DNA from: Stenotrophomonas maltophilia D457
GTDB taxonomy: Bacteria; Pseudomonadota; Gammaproteobacteria; Xanthomonadales; Xanthomonadaceae
Length of the DNA: 64,000 bases
Reading direction: 5' to 3'
NCBI RefSeq assembly: GCF_000284595.1
Contig: NC_017671.1
Coordinates: 3,009,001 to 3,073,000 of the forward strand
Position 1 is the stretch's first letter. The number at the start of each line of letters is the position of its first letter. Of this stretch, positions 20,202 through 32,679 are shown one piece after another. The translations under genes were made by a program, and so were the position numbers. The notes beneath the pieces are model-generated. The model was not told where the DNA came from. It worked only from the letters and a program-made list of their open reading frames with translations, and ran no database searches.

Positions 20202-20250
20202 CGGCGTTCCTTTGTCTTTCATGCCGGGCGCCAGGCACCCGGCGGGGTCA

Positions 20251-22749
<2,499 letters not shown>

Positions 22750-22795
22750 CTACCGCGCCCGGCCGTCAGGCCCTGTAACGCCCCGCCTTTGCAGC

Positions 22796-22876
22796 GTCGA
22801 GCGTGCTCGACGGGCACTCCCCGCTCCGGTAGGTGCCAACCTTGGTTGGCACGTCTGTAGTCGAGCATGGCTCGAC
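22796..22876 (+). repeat. Cluster of three REP palindromes upstream of the Tat aminotransferase gene
   Basis: One palindrome at 22796-22811 (GTCGAGC/GCTCGAC), one GTAG-headed at 22829-22852 (GTGCCAACC/GGTTGGCAC), and one GTAG-headed at 22857-22876 (GTCGAGC/GCTCGAC). They fill most of the spacer between the divergent ligA and aminotransferase starts. Confidence 0.8.
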
Positions 22877-22946
22877 GCCACAAAAAGCACCTTGCCGCCC
22901 GCTCACGCCGGCGCTAGCGTGCGACGGCCCCATCGGAATCCTGCCC

Positions 22947-24071
22947 ATGACCCTGCCTGACTCCCGTAGACGCTTCCTGCAGCTGGCCGGTGCCAGCCTT
23001 GCCGTCGCCGGCAGCGGCCTGCCGCTGCGTGGCCAGGCCCAATTCGCGGCCACCGTCGGTGCGGCCCCTGCCGAAGGCGCGGTACTACTGAACTTCAACG
23101 AATGCCCCTACGGCCCCTCCCCCGCTGCCCAGCAGGCGGCGCGCGACAGCATCGCCAGCTGCGGCCGCTACCGCTTCGCCCTGGCGGCACAGGTACGCGA
23201 TGCCTTCATCGAGCAGGCCCGTATCCCGGCCGACCATGTGCGCCTCTATCCGGGCTCCAGCGAACCGTTGAACCGCGCCGCCACGTTGTGGACCGGCCCG
23301 CAGGCGGGACTGGTGGTGGCCGACCCCACCTTCGAGACCCTGGGCGAGGTCGCTGCCGCACATGGTGCACACGTGCAGAAGGTGCCGCTGCGCAATGACG
23401 GCGCACACGACCTGCGTGCGATGGTCGCAGCCGCGCATGCGCGCCCGACCGGGCTGCTGTACGTGTGCAATCCGAACAACCCGACCGGTTCGATCAGCCC
23501 ACCGGATGAGCTCGCCTGGCTGCTGGCCCACAAGCCTGCTTCCACCCGCGTGCTGGTCGACGAGGCCTACCTGCAATACAGCGAGCAGCCCAGCCTGATC
23601 GCGCAGGTGGCGCAGCGCGACGATCTGATCGTGCTGCGTACCTTCTCCAAGCTGTACGGCATGGCCGGCCTGCGCCTGGGCCTGGCGGCCGCACATCCCG
23701 AGCGTCTGCGCGAGCTGGCCAGCCCCGGCGACAACCCGCTACCGGTGCCCGCGCTGGCGGCGGCGCTGGCCAGCCTGCAGGATCCGCAGCTGATTCCGCA
23801 GCGTCGCCTGCAGAACGCCAAGGTGCGCCAGGCCACCATCGCATGGCTGGGCAAGCGTGGTTTCAGCTGCCTGCCGTCGGAAGCGAACTGCTTCGTGGTC
23901 GACGTGCAACGCGACGGCAGCACGTTCGCCAAGGCGATGGCCGACAACGGTGTGGTGATCGGGCGCAGCTGGCCGATCTGGCCGCAGCACGTGCGCGTGA
24001 CCGTCGGCAGCGAGGACGAGATGGCCGCGTTCCGCCGCGCGTTTGCCAAGGTGGCCGGCGTACCGGCGTAG
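22947..24071 (+). CDS. Tat-exported histidinol-phosphate aminotransferase-like PLP enzyme
   Basis: A 374-residue class I/II aminotransferase. It starts with a twin-arginine signal: SRRRFLQLAG at about residues 6-15, a hydrophobic stretch and an RGQAQ cleavage zone near residue 32. The body has the PLP fold: LYPGSSEPLNRA (phosphate loop), LLYVCNPNNPTG, VDEAYLQY (Asp of DEAY) and RTFSKLYGMAGLRLG with the PLP lysine. This is HisC-like in sequence, but an exported HisC would be odd, so the substrate is open. The ATG at 22947 keeps the Tat motif near the N-terminus. It interrupts the minus-strand smc-zipA-ligA neighbourhood and both sides carry REPs. Confidence 0.85.
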   Translation: MTLPDSRRRFLQLAGASLAVAGSGLPLRGQAQFAATVGAAPAEGAVLLNFNECPYGPSPAAQQAARDSIASCGRYRFALAAQVRDAFIEQARIPADHVRLYPGSSEPLNRAATLWTGPQAGLVVADPTFETLGEVAAAHGAHVQKVPLRNDGAHDLRAMVAAAHARPTGLLYVCNPNNPTGSISPPDELAWLLAHKPASTRVLVDEAYLQYSEQPSLIAQVAQRDDLIVLRTFSKLYGMAGLRLGLAAAHPERLRELASPGDNPLPVPALAAALASLQDPQLIPQRRLQNAKVRQATIAWLGKRGFSCLPSEANCFVVDVQRDGSTFAKAMADNGVVIGRSWPIWPQHVRVTVGSEDEMAAFRRAFAKVAGVPA

Positions 24072-24099
24072 ACCCCATCCACGCAGGGCGTGGATCTAC
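24068..24099 (+). repeat. GTAG-headed REP beginning at the stop codon of the aminotransferase gene
   Basis: The palindrome at 24068-24099 (ATCCACGC/GCGTGGAT, closed by CTAC) starts with GTAG whose TAG is the aminotransferase stop codon. Confidence 0.75.
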
Positions 24100-24104
24100 T
24101 GTTG

Positions 24105-24173
24105 TGGGTGCCGACAGTTGGTCGGGGTGGGTGCCGACCGTTGGTCGGGGTGGGTGCCGACCGTTGGTCGGCA
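24105..24173 (+). repeat. Three tandem copies of a 23-base repeat
   Basis: The unit TGGGTGCCGACCGTTGGTCG plus GGG occurs at 24105-24127, 24128-24150 and 24151-24173. The first copy has ACAG where the others have ACCG, and the last ends GGCAC. Each unit holds the palindromic core GCCGAC/GTCGG seen in local REPs. It is an REP-derived tandem array. Confidence 0.85.
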
Positions 24174-24184
24174 CGCCATGGCGC

Positions 24185-24922
24185 TCACCAGCGCGGGGTC
24201 TTGGTCAGCGGCGGCGCCTGGTGCTGGCGGTCGTAGGCGCGCAGCTCGTCACGGATGTGCGCGATGCGCTGGCGACCCAGGGCGTTGCGGCTGTCATCCA
24301 GCACCACGCCATCCAGCAGTTCGGCCATGCGCTGCACCGTCGGCAGCATCTTCTCCCAGGCATCCAGCGCGGTCAGCGGCGCCGGCAGGGTCAGGAAGAA
24401 GGCGATGGCCGGGGTTTCCATGGCACGGATGTTGGCCATGTCGAAGCTGCCTGGCTTCATGATGCTGGCCATCGAGAAGATCGGCCCGCGCTCGGGATGG
24501 CCTTCCACCAGACGGTGGAACACGTTCATGTGGCCGAACACCAGGCCGGTCTTCTCCGCCGCTACCACGATGTCTTCGCCGCGCAGCTGCTCGCCGGCCC
24601 GGGCGGCCACGAACAGCGAAACGATCTTGTCGAAATCCTGGGTGGCGCGCTTGCCGAGATCGCTGGCGCCCGGGTCGGTATCGCCCAGGCCGAGTTCGGC
24701 CTGTTCGCCTTCCGTGCCCATGCCCGGTTCGACGCGGCCATCGGCCACGACAACGCCGTCCTCGCCCAATACCGGTTCGCGGCGCTCGCCGCTGGCCGGT
24801 TCCGCGCTTTCCACGCGGCGTCCTTGGGGCTTCTTCTTCGGACGGCCAAACAGGAAGATCGCGGCGATCAACAGCAGGCCGGCGGCCAGGATGCCGATGC
24901 GCAACAGTGCCGTGTCGGACAT
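24185..24922 (-). CDS. zipA: Cell division protein ZipA
   Basis: A 245-residue bitopic membrane protein that anchors FtsZ to the inner membrane. Residues about 6-24 are the N-terminal membrane helix, followed by positively charged residues (GRPKKKPQGRR), then an acidic/proline-poor linker to about residue 90. The C-terminal FtsZ-binding domain is at about 90-235 (GEQLRGEDIVVAAEKTGLVFG, IFSMASIMKPGSFD, PAPLTALDAWEKML). The linker is short compared with E. coli. It lies 46 bases after smc in the same direction. Confidence 0.93.
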   Translation of the reverse strand: MSDTALLRIGILAAGLLLIAAIFLFGRPKKKPQGRRVESAEPASGERREPVLGEDGVVVADGRVEPGMGTEGEQAELGLGDTDPGASDLGKRATQDFDKIVSLFVAARAGEQLRGEDIVVAAEKTGLVFGHMNVFHRLVEGHPERGPIFSMASIMKPGSFDMANIRAMETPAIAFFLTLPAPLTALDAWEKMLPTVQRMAELLDGVVLDDSRNALGRQRIAHIRDELRAYDRQHQAPPLTKTPRW

Positions 24923-24968
24923 TCGATAGGTTCTCCGGCTAGTTCATTCAGGTAACTAGGATGGCACG

Positions 24969-27900
24969 TCAGGCCGCGCCCGCCAATCGCGCGGCTTCTT
25001 CCAGGTCCACGCTGACCAGGCGGCTGACGCCCGGTTCACGCATGGTCACGCCCGAGAGCTGGTGCGCGGCCTCCATCGTCGCCTTGTTATGGCTGACGAA
25101 CAGGAACTGCACCTTCTCGCTCATTTCCTTGACCATGTTGGCCAGCCGGCCGACGTTGGCTTCGTCCAGCGGCGCGTCCACCTCGTCCAGCAGGCAGAAT
25201 GGCGCGGGGTTCAGCTGGAAGATGGCGAACACCAGCGCCACTGCCGTCATCGCCTTCTCGCCGCCGGACAGCAGCGAGATGCTGGACACGCGCTTGCCCG
25301 GCGGGCGCGCCATGATGGTCACACCGGTGTCGAGCAGGTCTTCACCGGTCAGCTCCAGGTAGGCGTGGCCGCCACCGAACAGGCGCGGGTACAGCGCCTG
25401 CACGCCAGCATTGACGCGGTCGAAGGTGTCCTTGAAACGGCCGCGGGTCTCGCGGTCGATCTTGCGGATGGCATCCTCGAGGGTTTCCAGCGCCGTAGTC
25501 AGGTCGGTGTGCTGCGAATCCAGGTAATCCGAGCGCTGCGAAGCCTCGCCGTACTCGTGGATGGCCGCAAGGTTGACCGGCTCCAGCCGGCGCATGCGTG
25601 CGTCGATCTGATGCACGGCCTGCTCCCAGTCGCCCAGGCGCGCATCCTCGGGGAGTGCGTTGAGCACGTCCTGCAGCACGAAGCCGGCCTTTTCCACCGC
25701 CGCCTGCAGGGTGTCCGCGCTGAGCACCAGTGCCTGCTGGTCCAGCTTGCGCTGCGAAATACGCTCGCGCTGGGCCAGCGCCTGTTCGTCACGCTGGTGA
25801 CGGGTCTGCTCGTAATTGCGCAGCTCGGCGTCGATGCCGTCCAGCAACGTACGCGCTTCGGTCAGCACGCGATCCGCCCGCACGCGCTCTTCCAGTGCAT
25901 TCTGGTGCTCGGCCTGCAACGATTCGACCGGCGAATCACCTTCGTCCAGCTGTGAATGCAGCTCGCCCAGCCGCGAATCCAGCTGCCCGCGCTGGGTGCC
26001 CATGCGCTCCAGCGCCTGGCTCAACGAGGCCAGCTGCGCACGCTGCGATTCCAGGGTCAGGGCCAGCGAATGCGAGCGCTCGCGCACTGCACGGGCAGCA
26101 TCGCGGGCCAGGTCGCGCGCCTCGGTCAGCTGGCGGCGCTCGCCCTCCAGCCGCTGCCGGGTCGACTCCAGATCACCCATGCTGCTGACCGCGTTCTCCA
26201 ACCGCGAGCGCGCTTCGCGCGCCTGCGCGTTGTTGGCTTCAATCGTTTCCTGCAGTTGCTTCAGCTCGCCTTCGATGCGGTCGATGCGCGTGCGTGCAGC
26301 CTCTACCTTGCCCTGCTGGCCCTGCAGCTGGCCAGCCAGCTCGGACACCGCGCGATGGGCCTGGTACAGCGCACGCTGCGCGTCTTCGCGCTGCTGTTCA
26401 GCCGCCTGCAGCTGCTCGCGGAAACCGGCCAGCTGTTCTTCCAGCTCGGCCTCGCGGTCCTGCAGCTGCTCGATCTGCTCGCGCAGCTCGTTGATCTCGC
26501 GTTCGCGCAGTAGCGCGCCCTGCTGGGCTGCACCGGAGCGCGACACGCGCAGCCAGCCCTGGCCCAGGCGCTCGCCGCTCTGGGTGATGATCGAATCGCC
26601 TTCCGGAAGGCTGGACTGCAGGGCCTTCGCCTCGGACAGGTCCTTGGCACCATGCAGGTGCGCCAGCAGGCGACGGATCGCCGCCGGGCCACGCACGCGT
26701 GCGGCCAGCGACGTCGGTGCGGCCTTGACCTCGGCATCCGCGCTGGCGACCAGCGCAATGTGGCCGTCGCCGAGTTCGCCGAGGGCGTTGACCAGGCTGC
26801 CCGGGTCATCGACCAGCACGCCTTCGATCAGCTGGCCGAGCGCACTTTCCACCGCGTTTTCCCAACCGGCATCGACGTCCAGGCGTTCGCCGACACGTGC
26901 CGCCGAATCCAGCCCGCGCGCCTTCAGCCACGCGACGGCCGCGCCCTGCTCCTGGCCCAGCGCGGCCTGCTGCAGGGTTTCCAGCGAGGCCAGGCGACCG
27001 CGCAGGCCGTTGGCCTGCTTGCGCAGTTCGGCCAGTTCGTTCTGGCCATTGCGCTGCTGTTCCTGCACGGCCGCCACGCCCTGCTTGCGCAGCTCGACGT
27101 CTTCGCTCAGTTCATCCAGCGCGGCCTTCTGCGTGTCGTGCTGCAGGTGCAGCTGCTCGAAGGCTTCTTCCAGCGCGTCCACGTCCAGCCCGGCGCGCTC
27201 GGCGGCCAGGGCCTCGCGACGCCGGTCGGCGTCGAGGATCTGCTTGTCCAGGTAGTCCACGCGCGTGCGCTCGACATCACCGGCGCGCGACGCCTCCGAA
27301 CTCTGCGAGGTGTGCTGCTCCCAGCGCTGCTGCCAACTGGCCAGCCGGTCTTCGGCCTCGCGCAGGCTTTCCTGCTTGATCTCGTTCTCTTCCTGCAGCG
27401 CTTCCAGCTGCGGGGTGGCGGCCTCCACTGCCTCGCGCAGCACCCTCAGTTTGGCCTCGTCGCCGCTGATGTGCTGGCCCAGTTCGGCCAGGGCCTGCTG
27501 GGTTTCATCGCGCGCCTTGTGCAGGCGCTGCGACAGCTCGCGCTGGTGCTGGATCTGCTGTTCCAGGCGCGCCAGCGTGCTGCCGACCTGGTAGACCGCG
27601 GCCTGCGCGGTGTTGAGCGCGTCGGCGGCCTCTTCGCGCCGCGCGCGCGAGGTCTCGATGCGGGCCTCGGCATCACGCTGGTCGGCGATCAGCTGCTGCA
27701 GCTTGGTCTCTTCCTGCGACAGGCCTTCGCGCAGCTTCGACAGGCGACCGTCGAGACCACGGAATTCCAGCGCCTTCCACTCGGCATCCTTGACCCGGCG
27801 CTCTTCCTGCAGGGCCTGGTACTGCTCGGCCTGCCTGGCCTGGCGCTTGAGGTGTTCGAGCTGCTTGCTGATCTCGTCGCGCAGGTCGCCCAGCCGGTCC

Positions 27901-28472
27901 AGGTTCTCGCGGGTGTGGCGGATGCGGGTCTCGGTCTCCTTGCGGCGTTCCTTGTACTTGGAGATGCCGGCTGCCTCTTCCAGGTACACGCGCAGGTCTT
28001 CCGGGCGCGCCTCGATGATCTGGCTGATCATGCCCTGCTCGATGATCGAGTAGCTGCGCGGGCCCAGGCCGGTGCCGAGGAACAGGTCGGTGATGTCGCG
28101 ACGGCGGCACTTGGTGCCGTTGAGGTAATAGTTGCTGGTGCCGTCGCGGCTGACCGTGCGCTTGACCGAGATTTCGTTGAACGAGGCGTATTCGCCGGAG
28201 ATCGTGTGGTCGGAGTTGTCGAAGATCAGCTCGACGGTAGCCTGCGAGACCGGCTTGCGGGCATTGGACCCGGAGAAGATCACGTCGGTCAGCGAGTCGC
28301 CACGCAGGCGGCTGGCCGAACTCTCGCCCATGACCCAGCGCACGGCATCGATGATGTTCGACTTGCCGCAGCCATTGGGGCCCACCACGCCGGTCATGTT
28401 GGTCGGCAGGTGCAGGGTGGTCGGATCGACGAACGACTTGAAGCCGGACAGCTTGATCGTGGAAAGACGCAT
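24969..28472 (-). CDS. smc: Chromosome partition protein SMC
   Basis: A 1167-residue SMC ATPase that compacts and segregates the chromosome with ScpA/ScpB. The Walker A is GPNGCGKSN at 31-39, in the head. Two long glutamine/glutamate-rich coiled coils flank a hinge at about 500-650 (RVGERLDVDAGWENAVESAL, then RVRGPAAIRRLLAHL). The signature LLSGGEKAMTAVAL is near residue 1067 and the Walker B PFCLLDEVDAPLD near 1095. Upstream RBS GGAAC. The next gene in the same direction is zipA; scpA/B are not in the window. This is the first gene of the smc-zipA-ligA block. Confidence 0.97.
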   Translation of the reverse strand: MRLSTIKLSGFKSFVDPTTLHLPTNMTGVVGPNGCGKSNIIDAVRWVMGESSASRLRGDSLTDVIFSGSNARKPVSQATVELIFDNSDHTISGEYASFNEISVKRTVSRDGTSNYYLNGTKCRRRDITDLFLGTGLGPRSYSIIEQGMISQIIEARPEDLRVYLEEAAGISKYKERRKETETRIRHTRENLDRLGDLRDEISKQLEHLKRQARQAEQYQALQEERRVKDAEWKALEFRGLDGRLSKLREGLSQEETKLQQLIADQRDAEARIETSRARREEAADALNTAQAAVYQVGSTLARLEQQIQHQRELSQRLHKARDETQQALAELGQHISGDEAKLRVLREAVEAATPQLEALQEENEIKQESLREAEDRLASWQQRWEQHTSQSSEASRAGDVERTRVDYLDKQILDADRRREALAAERAGLDVDALEEAFEQLHLQHDTQKAALDELSEDVELRKQGVAAVQEQQRNGQNELAELRKQANGLRGRLASLETLQQAALGQEQGAAVAWLKARGLDSAARVGERLDVDAGWENAVESALGQLIEGVLVDDPGSLVNALGELGDGHIALVASADAEVKAAPTSLAARVRGPAAIRRLLAHLHGAKDLSEAKALQSSLPEGDSIITQSGERLGQGWLRVSRSGAAQQGALLREREINELREQIEQLQDREAELEEQLAGFREQLQAAEQQREDAQRALYQAHRAVSELAGQLQGQQGKVEAARTRIDRIEGELKQLQETIEANNAQAREARSRLENAVSSMGDLESTRQRLEGERRQLTEARDLARDAARAVRERSHSLALTLESQRAQLASLSQALERMGTQRGQLDSRLGELHSQLDEGDSPVESLQAEHQNALEERVRADRVLTEARTLLDGIDAELRNYEQTRHQRDEQALAQRERISQRKLDQQALVLSADTLQAAVEKAGFVLQDVLNALPEDARLGDWEQAVHQIDARMRRLEPVNLAAIHEYGEASQRSDYLDSQHTDLTTALETLEDAIRKIDRETRGRFKDTFDRVNAGVQALYPRLFGGGHAYLELTGEDLLDTGVTIMARPPGKRVSSISLLSGGEKAMTAVALVFAIFQLNPAPFCLLDEVDAPLDEANVGRLANMVKEMSEKVQFLFVSHNKATMEAAHQLSGVTMREPGVSRLVSVDLEEAARLAGAA

Positions 28473-28669
28473 AGGGGTTCCGGACTGGGGCCGGCAAGCG
28501 GCCTGCGTTTACCCTCCAAGTCATTGATCCTGCTGGGATCGATGCCCGTGGAACGGGTGTGACGCCCTGAGTATACCGATGTGGCCGTGTTCTACGAATG
28601 GGCGTGGAACATTGTCCAGCCCCACCCCGTCGGCCGGACGTGGCCGCACGCCACGAAACGGAGCCATAA

Positions 28670-28702
28670 AACAAAACGGGCACCCTTGCGGGCGCCCGTT
28701 CT
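28670..28702 (-). terminator. Rho-independent terminator of rpsF-rpsR-rplI
   Basis: On the minus strand a GC-rich stem (ACGGGCGCCC/GGGTGCCCGT, one mismatch) is followed by TTTTGTTTT, a clear U-rich tail, about 30 bases after the rplI stop. Confidence 0.85.
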
Positions 28703-28731
28703 GCGGTGATGCCAGGCCTTGCGGCGTGGGA

Positions 28732-29181
28732 TCAGGCTTCGGCGACGACGACGACCTTGACGGTGGTCTCGACGTCGGCGTGCAGGTGGATCAGCACGTC
28801 GTACTCGCCGATGTTGCGGAAGGCGCCTTCGCCCAGGATGACTTCGCTCTTGCTGACCGGCAGGCCGGCAGCGGTGAAGGCATCGGCGATTTCGCGGGCG
28901 CCGACCGAGCCGTACAGCTTGCCTTCGGTCGAAGCGTTGGCCGGGATGGTCACGCTCGCGCCGTCCAGCTTGGCCTTGCGGGCGTCAGCGTCGGCGTGGA
29001 TGGCCTGGGCCTTGGCTTCGTATTCGGCGCGCTTGGCTTCGAACTCGGCCTTGTTGCTCTCGGTGGCCGGAACGGCCTTGCCCTGCGGCACGAGGAAGTT
29101 ACGGCCGTAGCCCGGCTTCACGTCGACCAGGTCGCCCAGGTTGCCGAGGTTGGTGACTTTCTGCAGGAGGATCAGCTGCAT
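28732..29181 (-). CDS. rplI: 50S ribosomal protein L9
   Basis: A 149-residue L9 with the conserved N-terminal [20 protein letters not shown] signature, the long central helix ([19 protein letters not shown]) and the C-terminal globular domain ([14 protein letters not shown]). It is third in the rpsF-rpsR-rplI operon, transcribed leftwards and ending at the terminator at 28670-28702. PriB, which lies between rpsF and rpsR in enterobacteria, is absent here. Confidence 0.98.
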   Translation of the reverse strand: MQLILLQKVTNLGNLGDLVDVKPGYGRNFLVPQGKAVPATESNKAEFEAKRAEYEAKAQAIHADADARKAKLDGASVTIPANASTEGKLYGSVGAREIADAFTAAGLPVSKSEVILGEGAFRNIGEYDVLIHLHADVETTVKVVVVAEA

Positions 29182-29286
29182 GGTATTGCTCCAGATGAGT
29201 TATTCGTTAGCGAGGCGATGCCCCGCAACAAAGGCTGTCCGAATAGCTGGCACAGCGGGGGCGGCACCGGGCCGCCCCGCCGGGCA

Positions 29287-29517
29287 TCAGACGTCGTGGT
29301 TGTCGGTGTACGGGATCAGGGCCAGGAAGCGAGCGCGCTTGACGGCGGTCGCCAGCTGGCGCTGGTACTTCGACTTGGTACCGGTGACGCGGCTCGGCAC
29401 GATCTTGCCGTTCTCGGTCAGGTACTGGCGCAGGGTGTTGAGATCCTTGTAGTCGATCTCCTTCACACCTTCAGCCGTGAACTTGCAGAACTTGCGGCGA
29501 CGGAAGAACTTGGACAT
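29287..29517 (-). CDS. rpsR: 30S ribosomal protein S18
   Basis: A 76-residue S18, highly conserved ([53 protein letters not shown]). It pairs with S6 on the 30S platform. The gene lies 11 bases after rpsF and 105 bases before rplI, all on the minus strand. Confidence 0.98.
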   Translation of the reverse strand: MSKFFRRRKFCKFTAEGVKEIDYKDLNTLRQYLTENGKIVPSRVTGTKSKYQRQLATAVKRARFLALIPYTDNHDV

Positions 29518-29528
29518 GGGAAGGCTCC

Positions 29529-29966
29529 TTAGGCGGCGGAAGCGGCGTCGTCGCCGGCTTCGTTGTCAGCGGTGGTGGTGGACTCGCCCTCTTCGTCGTC
29601 ACGACGACGGCGCTCACCGCGCTCCGGCTTGTCACCCTTCTCGTCCTTGCTCTTCATGATCAGCGACTGCTCGGTGTCAGCCTCGTCACGCTTGATGACC
29701 AGGTTGCGCAGCACGGCGTCGTTGAAGCGGAAGCTTTCGGTCAGTTCGTTCAGAACGGCCTGGTCGGCTTCGATGTTCATCAGCACGTAGTGGGCCTTCA
29801 CCAGGTTCTGGATCGGGTACGCCAGCTGGCGGCGGCCCCAGTCTTCCAGACGGTGGATGGTGCCGTTGCCGTTCTCGACCAGCGACTTGTAGCGCTCGAT
29901 CATGGCCGGGACCTGCTCGCTCTGGTCCGGGTGGACCATGAACACGATTTCGTAATGACGACTCAT
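29529..29966 (-). CDS. rpsF: 30S ribosomal protein S6
   Basis: A 145-residue S6. Residues 1-97 are the ferredoxin-like fold ([48 protein letters not shown]). Residues about 100-145 form a charged extension ([18 protein letters not shown], then DDEEGES and an acidic end) that exceeds E. coli S6; its many glutamates may reflect RimK-type polyglutamylation, though that is inference. First gene of the rpsF-rpsR-rplI operon. Confidence 0.97.
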   Translation of the reverse strand: MSRHYEIVFMVHPDQSEQVPAMIERYKSLVENGNGTIHRLEDWGRRQLAYPIQNLVKAHYVLMNIEADQAVLNELTESFRFNDAVLRNLVIKRDEADTEQSLIMKSKDEKGDKPERGERRRRDDEEGESTTTADNEAGDDAASAA

Positions 29967-30045
29967 GTTTTTTCTACCTTTCGGATGTGGCCTTGCGGCC
30001 GGACAGCCCCCCGCCGTTGAGACCGCGGTGGGGCAAGGATTCCCG
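29967..30045 (-). promoter_or_regulatory. Possible S6:S18 mRNA leader
   Basis: In the mRNA sense the leader contains a stem CCCC-A-CCG / CGG-C-GGGG around a nine-base loop (about 30007-30033). Ribosomal S6:S18 leaders of many bacteria carry a CCG-type bulge bound by the S6-S18 dimer, giving feedback control. The fit is by position and general shape only. Confidence 0.3.
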
Positions 30046-30151
30046 CCGGGAAGGCAGGAAGCCGCGCATTATGCGGCAAGCGGCGCCACCGGGCAACCGG
30101 GCGCAAACCGGGCAACCTGAACGGGAGCGCCGGCCCATGTCCGGCACGTGC

Positions 30152-30694
30152 TCATTCCAGATCGACGTGAAGACGATGCTGGCCGCATTCCAGGCATTGG
30201 AACAGGCAGCCGACCATCATCCCGTCCCGGCTCAGATGCTCCAGCACCCAGTCGGCGTCGCGCGGATTGACCGCCGCCACGTCCGGCCGGACCTGGTCGA
30301 GGATCGGCAGCAGATCGTCGCTGCCGGCGTAGCCGAGGAAGGCGCAGGGCCGTTCGCAATGGCTCAACCAGACCGATTGCTGCCAGGAGGAGTAGCCCGG
30401 GGTGCGCTCGCAGATCTCCAGCAGCAGCTCACGGGCGATGGTCGGCGGCGGATCAGCCGGATCCGGGGATACCCCCTCGATATCGCTCCAGCCGATGAAC
30501 TCCCCCTCGTAACTGGCCGCAGCCCTGCCATCGGCGATACACCAGGGGCACAGGTAATCCGGGCGCAGGCGGGTGTAGAACGGTCCGCGATAGCGCAGTG
30601 CGCGCGCCTGTCCGCAGCAGTCGCAGATCCCCTCGACCTCTTCGAAGGAGAGGTCGTAGGCATTGGGGTGATAGGTGAAAAGCGGTCGTTCCAT
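30152..30694 (-). CDS. CbrC family (UPF0167) protein
   Basis: A 180-residue soluble protein. The CDCCG and LCPWCIADG pairs at about 24-28 and 47-55, and CLECGQHRLHVD near the end, may bind zinc. The layout FTYHPNAYDLSFEEVEGICD, then GPFYTRLRPDYLCPWCIADG, then FIGWSDIEG and ERTPGYSSWQQSVWLSHC is that of the CbrC family, which in E. coli belongs to the CreBC regulon and is linked to colicin E2 tolerance. The biochemical role is unknown. The ATG at 30694 starts the family match; the longer frame is not conserved-looking. Confidence 0.85.
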   Translation of the reverse strand: MERPLFTYHPNAYDLSFEEVEGICDCCGQARALRYRGPFYTRLRPDYLCPWCIADGRAAASYEGEFIGWSDIEGVSPDPADPPPTIARELLLEICERTPGYSSWQQSVWLSHCERPCAFLGYAGSDDLLPILDQVRPDVAAVNPRDADWVLEHLSRDGMMVGCLFQCLECGQHRLHVDLE

Positions 30695-30788
30695 CCGTGG
30701 GGTCCCTGCCGAGCCCAGCGTGCCGACCAAGGTCGGCGCCCACCAGAGCACGCCTGGTCAGCGTCGGGCCATGCCCGGTGGCCGGCCC

Positions 30789-31127
30789 TCAGGCCTTGTC
30801 GGCGTCGGTGGTGAAGCTCTCGCCGCAGCCACACTCGGCGGTGGCGTTCGGGTTGCTGAACGTGAAGGTCTCGCTCAGGCCGTGCTTGCCGAAGTCGATC
30901 ACGGTGCCGTCCACCAGGGCCAGGCTCTTGGCGTCGACGTAGATCTTCACGCCATCCTGCTCGAACACCGTGTCGCCCTCGCGCTCTTCGCGGGCCAGGT
31001 CGGTCACGTGGCCCCAGCCGGAGCAGCCGGTCTTGGTCACGCCGAAACGCAGGCCCAGCGCGCCGGGGGTCTGGGCGACGAAGCGCTGCACGCGCTCGAA
31101 GGCAATGGGGGTCAGGCTGACGGCCAT
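30789..31127 (-). CDS. iscA: Iron-sulfur cluster assembly protein, IscA type
   Basis: A 112-residue A-type carrier. Three ligand cysteines are in place: KTGCSGWG (Cys about 44) and ECGCGESF (Cys about 101 and 103). The pattern GLRFGVTKTGCSG and NPNATAECGCGESF aligns better with IscA than with ErpA or SufA. It delivers Fe-S clusters to target proteins. The gene stands alone, divergent from asnS and away from any isc operon. The start at 31127 is preceded by an -10-like TATAAT on the same strand. Confidence 0.85.
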   Translation of the reverse strand: MAVSLTPIAFERVQRFVAQTPGALGLRFGVTKTGCSGWGHVTDLAREEREGDTVFEQDGVKIYVDAKSLALVDGTVIDFGKHGLSETFTFSNPNATAECGCGESFTTDADKA

Positions 31128-31152
31128 GGGGCTACTCCAGAGGTACGGGGAC

Positions 31153-31158
31153 ATTATA
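31153..31158 (-). promoter_or_regulatory. Consensus -10 box for iscA
   Basis: A perfect TATAAT on the minus strand at 31158-31153, about 25 bases before the iscA ATG, would give a leader of roughly 18-20 bases. A clear -35 at 17-base spacing is missing. Confidence 0.45.
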
Positions 31159-31255
31159 AGGAGCCGTTGCCACGAAAAATGCCTCGCAAGCAGAACGCTG
31201 CAACCGGTAAACTCCCGTGTTCACAGATCGAGTCGATCAGCAGAGGATTCAAGTC

Positions 31256-32650
<1,395 letters not shown>

Positions 32651-32679
32651 GCCCCACACGACCACGGAGGTACCGCCCC

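Noticed and set aside
24105..24173. Tandem 23-base array as CRISPR or replication iterons
   Set aside because: The copies abut directly with no unique spacers, there are no cas genes, and no DnaA boxes or origin genes are near.
26652..28562. 636-codon plus-strand frame across smc
   Set aside because: Antisense shadow of the coiled-coil smc gene; the leucine-rich look is a by-product.
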